Source of the DNA: Cannabis sativa
Lineage: Eukaryota; Streptophyta; Magnoliopsida; Rosales; Cannabaceae
Reading direction: 5' to 3'
NCBI RefSeq assembly: GCF_029168945.1
Contig: NC_083604.1
Span: 31,429,686 to 31,493,685, forward strand
DNA length: 64,000 nucleotides
Shown: in pieces, positions 1-9,605 of the stretch
How the letters are laid out: each line of letters begins with the position of its first letter
Numbering within the stretch: position 1 is the first letter of the stretch
Notes under the pieces: model-generated
What the model was told of the DNA's origin: nothing
The model's database searches: none
The model's input: only the letters and a program-made list of their open reading frames with translations
Program-made: the position numbers and the translations under genes

Positions 1-1385
1 AAATATCAGAGGGAAAAACCCTACAAAAGTGGCCGGCCCTACATAGTGGATTTGGGCCTCCACTTTTTGCAATTTTGCAGTTTTATCTTTTCTGCATCTG
101 ATTTTCTCAAAAACGCCAATTTTCTAATTCAACCTTTTAAATGCCAATTCTAACTATTTAATAACTAGAAATAATTATTAAATAATATTGTCATTTATCA
201 TATTTATTAATTGAACCATACAAAGTATCATAATTAACAAATATGCCCCTATAAACTCTTTCTTTACAATTTCGCCCTTACTTAGTGAAAAATTCACAAA
301 TAGACATAGTCTAATTTGAGAATTATAATTGATTAATCAAAACCAATTACATGAGTCTTACAAGCAATATTATCTCAACTAGTGCGGGGACCATGGGTCT
401 ATATAACCGAGCTTCCAATAAGTAGATCAAGAATTTAGCACTAAAATTCACTAACTTATTAATTCTTCGTTGAATCCACGCATAGAACTTAGAATTGCAC
501 TCTCAGTTATATAGAATGCTCTATATGTTCCACCATATAGACACATCATTAGTTATCCATTGTTATAATCCTAATGCGATCAATGATCCTCTTCATGAAT
601 GATCTACACTGTAAAGGGATTAAATTACCGTTACACCCTACAATGTATTTATTCCTTAAAACACTTGACCCCGTATAAATGATATTTCAGCTTATGTGAA
701 ATGAGTACTCCACCATTTATGTTCGTTTGGTCAAGCTCGAAGGAGATCATCCTTTGCTTACTATTCGCCAAATAGAAGCTATAGATTCCATGTTTATGAT
801 AGCGGTCCCACTCAATTGCACTACCGTGTTCCCAAAATGTACGTATCACCCTGACCTAAAAGTAGGCTTAACTAACAAATCAAAGAACACGAATAGCCTT
901 TCAAGATCGAGCCTAATCATAACAGGATTAAGAACATTTGATCTAGGATCAACTAGGCGATATTGACTTGAATAGATATTACGGTAAGTTTAATAAATCT
1001 AAGTCAAAGTTCAATATCGGTCCCTTCCGATGCATACTCCATGCATCCAACCTGAGCTTTACTTTAACCAATGCTCTGGAAAGAACATAGCACTTCTCCA
1101 AATGTAAGTAAACTCTGTTGTAGATTATCATATCAGTAAAACCCTATGTTTGATAAATCTAGGAAACTTTATTCACATAGTCATGTTTACTTTCCAATGT
1201 GTTGACGGCACAATAAACAGGATCAAGTATGTGAAAAGGGTTTCAGATGAATTTATACATTATATACATATAATCATAAAATAAATCATGTGAACCATGC
1301 AACATTAAATGTTATTTCTGATCTATATTAATAAGTAAATCTGATTATATTGAAATGAGTTTTATTTAGGGCATAAAACCCAACA
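1..1385 (-). repeat. Copia LTR (type II), minus strand, cut by window start
   Basis: The right edge is the start of a minus-strand LTR: it ends ...AAACCCAACA, the reverse complement of the TGTTGGG LTR start used by all the Copia LTRs here. The sequence closely matches the reverse complement of the first ~1.4 kb of LTR E (32386-34282). The LTR 3' end lies outside the window. The flank at 1386-1390 is GCTAG, the reverse complement of the CTAGC beside the other end of LTR E, which suggests one shared ancestral insertion site. Small open frames inside (for example 727-966) recur as non-coding LTR sequence in LTR E. Confidence 0.85.
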
Positions 1386-2335
1386 GCTAGGTTATACACA
1401 GATGAAAGAAGATTGTAAAATATACCTGTTACAAATTATTTACTTGACCAAGGGAGCCATGAGTTAAAATCAGATCATTGGATCGGTCAACAAGTTAACC
1501 ATGGCTATTTGCAATCAAGCAATAATAGGTTTTGAAAACTTACAAACAAGCTAAAATCATATACTCCTGCAACAAGGTTAGCTCGATAGTTGGAAGTAGG
1601 ATTTATTTAATTTTAAATAATTAAATTTCAAAAATAAAATAATTAAATAATTAAATAAAAATTAATATTTAATTTTTTCGAAAAAATAAAAAAAAATTTA
1701 TTTATTTTCGGAAAAAAAATAAAAAAAATATAAATTTAATTTCGAAATTATTTAAAATAAATATTTAAAATTAAACTTACAATTTTGAAAAATTAGGTTT
1801 CAGCTAACCTAAATATCATTTCAAAAATTGCTAACTACTTTTAAAAATTAAATGTTATTTTATAAATAAAAAATTAAATAAAATAAAAAAAAAAGATAAA
1901 TTAAATATCTTTTTCAGATTTTAAATTTAATTTAAATAAATAAAATAACAAAATTTAAAAATTAGCAAAATATCTTACATCTATTTAAAATTTCATGATT
2001 ATAGTTATCTTATTTTAAATTTAAATAAGGTCAAATAATTTTTTTAAAAAAATTAATTTAAAAAAAAAATTAATATCTGACCTTAAATTTAAAAATAAGA
2101 TAAGATATAATCAAATTTAAAAATAAGATAGATAATTAAGCAAAAAGATAGATATTTATTATTTTTCAAATTCAAATTACACTAATATCATGAATTAAAT
2201 TAAAAAAAAATTAAATAATTTAATTATGATAATTAGAATTGAAATAGGAATAGTAAATGTCTAAATACAAAACTATTCAAAAAATCGGAAGTTAAATCCA
2301 TTAAAAGGCATGAAAAAACGAAGAAAAACGAAAAA

Positions 2336-2556
2336 TTTGCGAGCTGTACGGACGGGATGCACTACATACCCGTCCGCGCGCGCAGGTGGGGAGCTGGGCC
2401 GAGAAACCTCGGCGGTAGGGGTGTCACGCAGGATTTTTGCACACGCAGGGGGGTTGTCTTCAGACACCCGCGCGTGTTGCTCGGACAGAATGCTGTCCGA
2501 ACACGCGTGTGACCGAGGTGCACTCGGTTCCGCGCGCGCGTGGGTGATTCAGTAGT
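2336..2556. other. GC-rich hairpin cassette in Copia leader (B type)
   Basis: An abrupt GC-rich, CpG-rich block in AT-rich surroundings. It contains a strong inverted repeat: TCGGACAG at 2481-2488 pairs with CTGTCCGA at 2493-2500, extended by CGCGTGT at 2471-2477 with ACACGCG at 2501-2507. Open frames occur on both strands but look like a by-product of GC content. Blocks at the same leader position, with different sequence, occur in elements C and G. Confidence 0.6.
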
Positions 2557-2810
2557 CCTATCTTTTTTTCGAATCTTCAAAAAATCATAACTAATTCAAA
2601 TTAAATCGAAATTGAGTTCTGTAAAAAGGTAACTTGCTTAATTTTTTTCATACTATCCAATAAAATAATTCCAGAAATAAAATTTCAATTATTTTTCACG
2701 AAAATTCACAAACATCAATCAATCATCATATAACACTCAATACAACATGAAACCATCCAAATAACAAACAATCGTTTTAAAGTCCAAATTTCTTGCAAGC
2801 AAATCAATTA

Positions 2811-2829
2811 CCATGGCTCTGAGGCCAGT
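2811..2829 (-). promoter_or_regulatory. Primer-binding site of element B
   Basis: Directly next to the LTR end at 2830. Read on the minus strand it gives ACTGGCCTCAGAGCCATGG. This resembles the initiator-tRNA-Met site TGGTATCAGAGCC, with two mismatches at positions 4-5 of the TGG-initial motif. The same variant occurs beside other Copia LTRs in the window. Confidence 0.7.
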
Positions 2830-3823
2830 TGTTGGAAATTATTTTACCAGGATCTTAGATCTACTCACAAGTATGTTGTTTAACACCCTAAATATGAACT
2901 TTCTAAAACGATAAAATAAACATATATAAAGTTAAGAAAACCTTACATTGATGCAGCGGAATTAATGTCTCCTTCTACTCAGATCTCTAACCCTTGTATC
3001 CTTTCTGTCGCAGAGTATAATCAAGATCTGAGCCCGAATGTCCTTCTCTTTGAGTTTGATCCTTCACAGTCTTCCAATCTATGATTGAGTTACTACTTGC
3101 TGTGTGTGGGCACTTACTCTATCACTAGGGTCGAAATTTAGAAGAGGAAAAGAGAACAGAGAGGTTCGGCCAAGGTATAGAAAAAGGGAAAGGCTCAGTT
3201 TTTCTGAAGAGAGAATTTTCTGAGAGAAAAGGTTATTGAAAACTTATGTTTGACTGAGCAATCACTTTCTATTTATAGGCTACTACTAGGTTTAGGTTAA
3301 GAATTATTTGGCATTAAAATAATGAAAATATCAATTTGAAAAACCACATAAAGTGGCCGACCATGGTGTAGATAATGGGCCCCACTTGATTTTGTAGTTT
3401 TAACAAATTTTATTTCTATTTTCACAAAAACGCCAATTTTCCAATTCTAACCTTTTAAATGCCAAAACTAATTATTTAATAACTAAAATAGATTATTAAA
3501 TAATATTGTCATTTAATTTAATTATTAACTAGACATATAAAGTCCATTAATAAATAAATAAACCTAGAATCTCTTTTCTTTACAATTTCGCCGCTGCTTA
3601 GTGAAAATTCATAAATTAGACATAGTCTAACTTTAGAATTATAATTGATCAATCACGAATCAATTAATGAGTCTTACAAGCAGTATGTTCTCAACTAGAA
3701 TGGGGACCATGGATCTATATGCTGAGCTTCCAATAAGTGAACCAAATTTACCAAGTAAATTCTTCGTTGAATCCACTCTTAGAACTTAGAATTGCACTCT
3801 AAAACTTATAGAGAACATATTAT
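2830..3823 (-). repeat. LTR of element B, part 1 (interrupted by element A)
   Basis: Minus-strand Copia LTR running from its 3' end (TGTTGG at 2830) until element A interrupts it after TSD ATTAT (3819-3823). The minus-strand TATA box TATAAATA is at 3270-3277. The sequence resumes at 11507. The same LTR without an insertion is seen around 46826-46840, which confirms the empty site. Confidence 0.85.
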
Positions 3824-5718
3824 TTTTGGGTTTTATGCCCTAAATAAAACTCTTTACAATCTGATTAGTTATCAATATAAGAAATTTGAAGTGATTGATG
3901 TTTGCATAAATTCTAGATGCTAATGGTTAAAATATGTTTATTACTATTACACACAGAATCAGTTAAATCCAAATCATATGTTTATTCACAATTACAGTAT
4001 CGTCAACACAGTGGAATGTGATTGTGTTCATATGAATCAAAAGACTTGGTCCCTATTTCATCAGTGTTATTGGGTTTACACTAATGTGATAATCAACGAT
4101 GATGTATACTTACACTTGGAGTAAGTGTTATGTTCTTTCAAGGACATTAGTAAAGTATACTAGTTTCGAATGTATGTAGTATACATTGGACTGGACCGAT
4201 ATTGCAACTAAGTTAAGATATTACAAACTTACCGTTATACATATCTTTCCAAGTCAATATCAGTAGTTGATCTTAAGATTAAAAGAATCTAAATCCTGAT
4301 ATGCTTGTGCTCAACTCAGGAGTGCTATTCATGTTCTTTGATTTATTAGTTAAGCCTACTTTTGGGTCAGGGTGATACGTATATTTTGGGAACATGACAG
4401 TATGATTGAGTGGGAGTGCTGAACATAAATATGGAATCTATAGCTTCTACTGGTGTATAGAAGTCTAGTGATGATTCCCTTCGAGCTTAGCAAATGGAAG
4501 TAAATGGATGAGCTCTTGTTTAACTGACTAATTATTAGATCATTAAACACCATTTACAGGTAGCTAAGTGTTTTAAGGGGCAAAATACATTGAGGGGTGA
4601 GAACGGTATAGAAATCCCATCTCGATGTAGATCATCTATATAGAGGATCTTTAAATCACAATAAGATTATAACAATGGTTAAATGAGATAGCATATTGAT
4701 ATCGTGGAACATACAATATGCTCTATATAAGTCTGAGAGTGCAATTCTAAGTTCTAAGAGTGGATTCAACGAAGAATTAATAAATAGGAATTTACTTGGT
4801 AAATTTGGTTCACTTATTGGAAGCTCAGCATATAGATCCATGGTCCCCATTCTAGTTGAGAACATTCTGCTTGTAAGACTCATTAATTGATTCGTGATTG
4901 ATCAATTATAATTCTAAAGTTAGACTATGTCTAATTTTATGAATTTTCACTAAGCAGGGGTGAAATTGTAAAGAAAAGAGTTTCTAGGTTTATTTATTTA
5001 TTAATGGACTTTATATGTCTAATTAATAATTAAATTAAATGACAATATTATTTAATAATCAATTTTAGTTATTAAATAATTAGTTTTGGCATTGAAAAGG
5101 TTAGAATTGGAAAATTGGCGTTTTTGTTAAAATAGAAATAAAATTTGTTAAAACTACAAAATCAAGTGGGGCCCATTCTCTACACCATGGCCGGCCACTT
5201 TATGTGGTTTTTCAAATTGATATTTTCATTATTTTAATGCCAAATAATTCTTAACCTAAACCTAGTAGTTGCCTATAAATAGAAAGTGATGGCTCAGTCA
5301 AATACACATCTTTGAATATTAGCCTTTCTGACAGAAATTTTTCTGTTCAGAAAAACTGAGCCTTCCCCACTTTCTATACCTGGCCGAAATCCCTATTCTC
5401 TTTTCCTTTCATCACTTTCGAACCCTAGTGAGAGAGTAAGTGCCCACACAGCAAGCAGTAACTCAATCATAGATACTGTGAAGGATCAAACTTGAAGAAG
5501 AAGGACATTCGGGCTGAGATCTTGATTATACTCTGCTACAGAAAAGGATACAAGGGTTAGAGATCTGAGTGGAAGGAGACATTAATTCTGCTGCATCAAT
5601 GTAAGGTTTTCTTAACTTTATATGTGTTTAATTTATCATTTTAAAAAGTTCATATTTAGGGTGTTTAAACAACATACTTGTGAGTAGATCTAAGATCCTT
5701 GTAAAATAAATTCCAACA
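3824..5718 (+). repeat. 5' LTR of element A
   Basis: 1895 bp, starting TTTTGGG (a mutated TGTTGGG) and ending TTCCAACA. The TATA box TATAAATA at 5274-5281 lies about 440 bp before the LTR end. Closely matches 9606-11506. Confidence 0.9.
5274..5281 (+). promoter_or_regulatory. TATA box in LTR of element A
   Basis: TATAAATA in the context GCCTATAAATAGAAAG. The same octamer is at the equivalent place in other Copia LTRs: 11056-11063 and 33817-33824 (plus), 3270-3277, 14488-14495, 55120-55127 and 62833-62840 (minus). It is mutated in the solo LTR. Pol II core promoter by inference. Confidence 0.6.
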
Positions 5719-5737
5719 ACTGGCTTCAGAGCCATGG
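5719..5737 (+). promoter_or_regulatory. Primer-binding site of element A
   Basis: ACTGGCTTCAGAGCCATGG immediately after the LTR. Resembles the initiator-Met site TGGTATCAGAGCC except at two positions. Start of minus-strand DNA synthesis by inference. Confidence 0.7.
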
Positions 5738-6427
5738 TAATTGATTTACTTGCAAGAAATTTGGACTTTAAAACGATTGTTTGTTTGTTTTTGGATGGTA
5801 TCATGTTGTATTGAGTGTTATTTGATGATTGATTGATGTTTGTGAATTTTCGTGAAAAATAGTTGCGATTCTGTTTCTGGAATTATTTTTATTGGATAGT
5901 ATGGAAAAAATTAAGCAAGTTACTTTTTTACAGAACTCAATTTCGATTTAATTTGAATTAGTTATGATTTTTTGAAGATTCGGAAAAATCAGAGTTGTGC
6001 TGAAATTTTCTTGCGATCGCGAAAACTGTCCGTACAACTCGCAATTTTTTCGTTTTTCTTCGTTTTTTCATGCTTTTTCATGGAATTAACTTCCGATTTT
6101 TTGTGTAGTTTTGTATTTATATATTTACTATTCCTAATTCAATTCTAATTATCATTATGAATTAATTTAATATTTTTTAAATTTAATTCAAGATATTAGT
6201 GTAATTTGAATTTGAAATTAGTAAATATCTATCTTTTTGCTTAATAATCTATCTTATTTTTTAAATTTGATTATATCTTATCTCATTTTTAAATTTAAAT
6301 TTCGAATTTAATGAGAATTTATTTATTAGAATAATAAAGAAAATACATTTTAAAGAATAAGCTTTATTATTATTAAGATATTCGATCTCCATTGTGGGTT
6401 TTACACCGCGTTTGTTTTAGTGAGTGA

Positions 6428-6444
6428 TCCTCCCTAATGGAGGA
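6428..6444 (+). promoter_or_regulatory. Leader hairpin 1 (CTAAT loop)
   Basis: CCTCC-CTAAT-GGAGG, with one more T-A pair outside. The counterpart in C' is CATCC-CTAAT-GGATG (52722-52736), a paired change. In G it is CCTCC-CAAAT-GGAGG on the minus strand (59059-59073). CTAATG also recurs inverted as CATTAG just downstream, so two pairings may compete. Confidence 0.6.
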
Positions 6445-6504
6445 ACGTTCATTAGCAATTTCGCACCGTTTAATCTCGCATGATAAGTGGTTTGTAAGTG
6501 TTTT

Positions 6505-6540
6505 ATATGGTATAGATCACCCTAATGGTGGCGACCATAT
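6505..6540 (+). promoter_or_regulatory. Leader hairpin 2 (CTAAT loop, two stems)
   Basis: Outer stem ATATGGT/ACCATAT (6505-6511 with 6534-6540), inner stem CACC/GGTG around CTAAT (6518-6530). In C' the outer stem is TCTTAGT/ACTAAGA (52802-52808 with 52831-52837) with the same inner stem. Both outer arms changed yet still pair, which argues for selection on RNA structure. Confidence 0.65.
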
Positions 6541-6904
6541 TTGACTTGCAAAGTGCGAAACAATGGTAGAAGCTCATAAGATAGAATAGCCTTGACTCTC
6601 GCCTAAACGGGACAACGCTGGATTCTAATCTTGATCGAATAAAAGGTTGCTAGAATGTTTAACATTTTAGATGAGCTGACAACTCTATTCAATGGATGGT
6701 AGCTTTGACTCTCGCCTAAACGGTACACTGATATCAGTTTTTTGAAAAACCTTGGAAATTATTTAGGATTGAATTTTTTTAAGTATTTTCTCATATCATT
6801 CCTACTTGCTATGTGCTTATAATTTCTGAATTGATTTTGTGTTAAACCATTATTAATTTCTATTTGTTGATTTCTATTATTTTGTAGTATCCTGTATTAT
6901 CAAA

Positions 6905-7771
6905 ATGAATCCCATGTTATCACTGTTGACTGAAAAATAAGCTGAATGGATCTAACTTTAATAAGTGGAATGAGAACATTAATATTGCTCTCATAGGAGA
7001 AAGTGCCTTATTTGTTTTAACTGAGCCGTCACCTGAAGTGCCTGGGGACAATGCTTCCAAAGCTGTGAAAGAAAAGTATGAGCGTTGGCAGAAAGCAAAT
7101 GACAAAGCTCTATACTTTAAGCTTTCTAGCATGGTTGACACCCTCAAAACTCGGTTTTCTAAAACTAAGAAGGCTGCTGAAGTTATGACGAAGTTAAATG
7201 AGCTATTCGGTAAGGCATCACTTCAGTCACGCTTTGACGCGACTAAGAAGTACATTAATGCACGGATGGAATCTCATCAAAACGTGCGTGACCATGTTCT
7301 CCTAATGTCAAGTTATTTCCAAGAAGCCCAGGATCATGGTGCTGAAATGGATAGTGCTACTCAAGTAAGTCTTATCATGAATAGCCTAACTCCAGCATTT
7401 CTACCATACACTTCAAATTATGTCATGAATAAGAAGGAAATTGACTTTCATGAATTAGTCAATGACCTTCAAACTTATGAAAATTTGATTGGAGGACCCA
7501 AGAAGAAAGGGAGCAAACCTCATAATCTTGGGAATGGTAATGGGACGATGAAACCTGAAGCAAATGTTGCCTCTGCTTCGAAGCCCAAACGAAGAAGAAG
7601 TGGAAGAACACCAAGAAGCGAACAAAAGCCATGAAGAATAAAAAGGTTGTTCCTTCTAGTGATGCTACACTTAAAGGAAAGTGTTTCTACTGCAATGAGA
7701 AAGGTCATTGGAAACCCCAGTGTCCTAAAGTTCTTGCAAAGAAACAAGGTATTTTTATTTATAAACTTTAA
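6905..7771 (+). pseudogene. Copia gag of element A, frameshifted
   Basis: Nucleocapsid/capsid precursor of a Copia element. The ATG at 6905 follows the leader. An extra A in the A-run near 6931-6936 brings a stop at codon 12. The body is then open from about 7038 to 7634 and matches the intact gag of element D (31286-32155) along its length: capsid-like region of the UBN2/retrotran_gag type, then a basic tail. A one-base loss near 7585 shifts the frame again before the zinc knuckle CFYCNEKGHWKPQC (CX2CX4HX4C, complete here). The reading ends at TAA 7769-7771. It cannot give a full gag as it stands. Identification is firm; the exact indel bases are inferred by comparison with D. Confidence 0.85.
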
Positions 7772-9590
7772 GAGTTTTAGTGAATTGTTATCCAATTGGA
7801 TTTATGATTCTGGACTAACTTTGTTTATTTGTTTTCTTCTTCTTATCGGCCAAGCTACTTGAACTCAGATGAGTTGGATCAGAAAGCTGGACCAAAGGGT
7901 GAAATCGTCCAGATGAAGATGAAGCTCTTCAATTTATTTTTGAATTAATTGTTTTAGTTTAAAGACAATTTGGATTTCAAATTTAAGTTAGGGATATTTA
8001 TCCCTGTTTTTCTCATATTGTTACAATACATTTTTTTTTATTTTATTATTAATAAAGTATTCTTTATTTTCGAAATTCAATATTGCAAATTATGAGATTG
8101 AGCTTCATTTAATTTATCTTCATCAATTATTACCACATTATATTTGTATGTTTGTATGTGTAAGTGTTTTTATTATTGATGCAAATTCTATTATATTTAC
8201 AACTCTTCATAGAGTTATAATAAATAAACACTAGAAACTATTTCTATGTTTATCAATAATTGTTAATCCTAATACAATTATTAAGAATTTGTTTAATAAA
8301 AGGATCTTTTGATCTGATAGGGGTGGAGAAAAGTTAAGAAAACTATGCAGTCCAACGATCTTTTATATCTAATGAACTCTGGATAGTATTTAACTCCGCA
8401 TAAACTCTATCACACTTAGAGAACCATGATCTTTACAACCTTTAGGGGTGGATCATAATCTCTATATACTTAGGGGTGGAGGTTATCCATAGTACCCTAT
8501 ATGTATATTCTTAGGGGTGGAGTCTATTCCACAATTCCCTATGTAACACACATCTTCTTTAAACATGGAAGTAATATAATGAGTCAGCTATTGTCAATAT
8601 AAATCCTTGATCTTGATTGTATGTTCCATTTCGATTTTACTGTTGTAAGTAAAAGTTTGATACCTTTGAAAGTTCTTTGTTAAAGTTTCACACTTCCTTA
8701 ATTGAGTGGGAGAATTTTAAAATTCTATACCCATCTTCATTAGGTTGATACTTGTGATAGGTACTTAAGAACACTACTGAAAAGCAAATCTAACCATTCA
8801 CATGGATAGGAATAGCTTATCAAAATTATGAGAATAAGATAAAGAACTCTAGTTCAGTCCATTCGAATGACTTGAACCTAGAATTCTTAATCCTCATAAA
8901 ACTTGATGGTATCTTAATTTTTGATTACTTTATCTCTGGCATGTATTTTTCACTTCAAATACTAATCTGCTATGTTGATGACTTAGTCTTAACTTAAAGT
9001 TTTAGACTAATACAAAAGTCACAACTAGGTAACTCTCTAAACAATCAGAGGTTAAAAGTATTATTTAACCAGACTTCTGCTATTGAGTGGGAGCTATCTG
9101 AGATGTAATCAAATAGGGAACATTAGAAGATATTCAAGAGAGATTTATGAAAGTGATCTATATGATAGATATTAAGGAACGGTGTATCAGTTGTCCTTGT
9201 ATCTCACCATCTAATTTTCGAGACCTATGAGATGGTATTTACTTTTGGGGTGGAGGAATTATTGTATAATAATTCAAGCTTTACCAAAGAAGAATTATAA
9301 CTTTGTGTATTCGAAATACAAGAAAGTTATATCACTGAAGATAAGTCTACACTTTATTATCTCAATTATATATTTTAAAATATGAGAGATATGTCTTTTG
9401 TTAATTCAGATGTACTTTTAAAACAGTAAAGATTTCAGTATCCCTTGATAAGTAAAGCATATAGTAAAGGATGTTTCATAAGAGTTTTTATGAACTAGTT
9501 TCCAGAAGTTTGAGTGGATTCAAATATACTACACTTGATCTGAAGATCAAGACATCAGATTGACCTATTTGCGCAGTTTGTTTTATATTA
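7772..9590 (+). other. Element A 3' non-coding region with pol vestiges
   Basis: No long open frame. Three short remnants lie in Copia order: protease-like WIYDSG (7797-7814), integrase-like SDRGGE (around 8311-8328) and RT-like YVDDLVLT (8971-8994, then a stop). AGGGGTGGA recurs at 8319, 8444, 8472 and 8513, with a partial copy at 9247. Matches the equivalent region of D (15941-16786 plus 30302-31285). Confidence 0.6.
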
Positions 9591-9594
9591 GTGC

Positions 9595-9605
9595 AAGTGG
9601 GAGTT
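9595..9605 (+). promoter_or_regulatory. Polypurine tract of element A
   Basis: AAGTGGGAGTT directly before the 3' LTR. The same purine-rich string, reverse-complemented, flanks the LTRs at 15940 and 56539. Plus-strand primer site by inference. Confidence 0.6.

Larger units (their letters stand above)
1386..2829 (-). other. Copia element B leader fragment (minus strand)
   Basis: Non-coding 5' leader of a minus-strand Copia element, read right to left from the PBS at 2811-2829. It is extremely AT-rich (1600-2270), with one GC-rich cassette near the PBS. It matches 45536-46597 almost base for base. No gag is reached before the LTR at 1385. I see no gene here. Confidence 0.75.
5738..6904 (+). 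other. Element A 5' leader
   Basis: Untranslated leader between PBS and gag. It holds a much reduced GC-rich cassette (about 5990-6050), an AT-rich stretch, two hairpins with CTAAT loops (6428-6444, 6505-6540), and two copies of TTGACTCTCGCCTAAACGG (about 6592-6611 and 6704-6722). These parts also occur in C' and G, so they are family features. Confidence 0.7.

Noticed and set aside
727..966. Open frame of 79 codons, repeated on the minus strand at 32805-33044
   Set aside because: It lies inside a Copia LTR and is kept only because the two LTRs are nearly identical; no family features.
4656..4890. Short open frames of 64-75 codons, repeated at 10478, 14885, 46663 and 50193
   Set aside because: All fall at the same place in Copia LTRs; LTR sequence similarity explains their recurrence.
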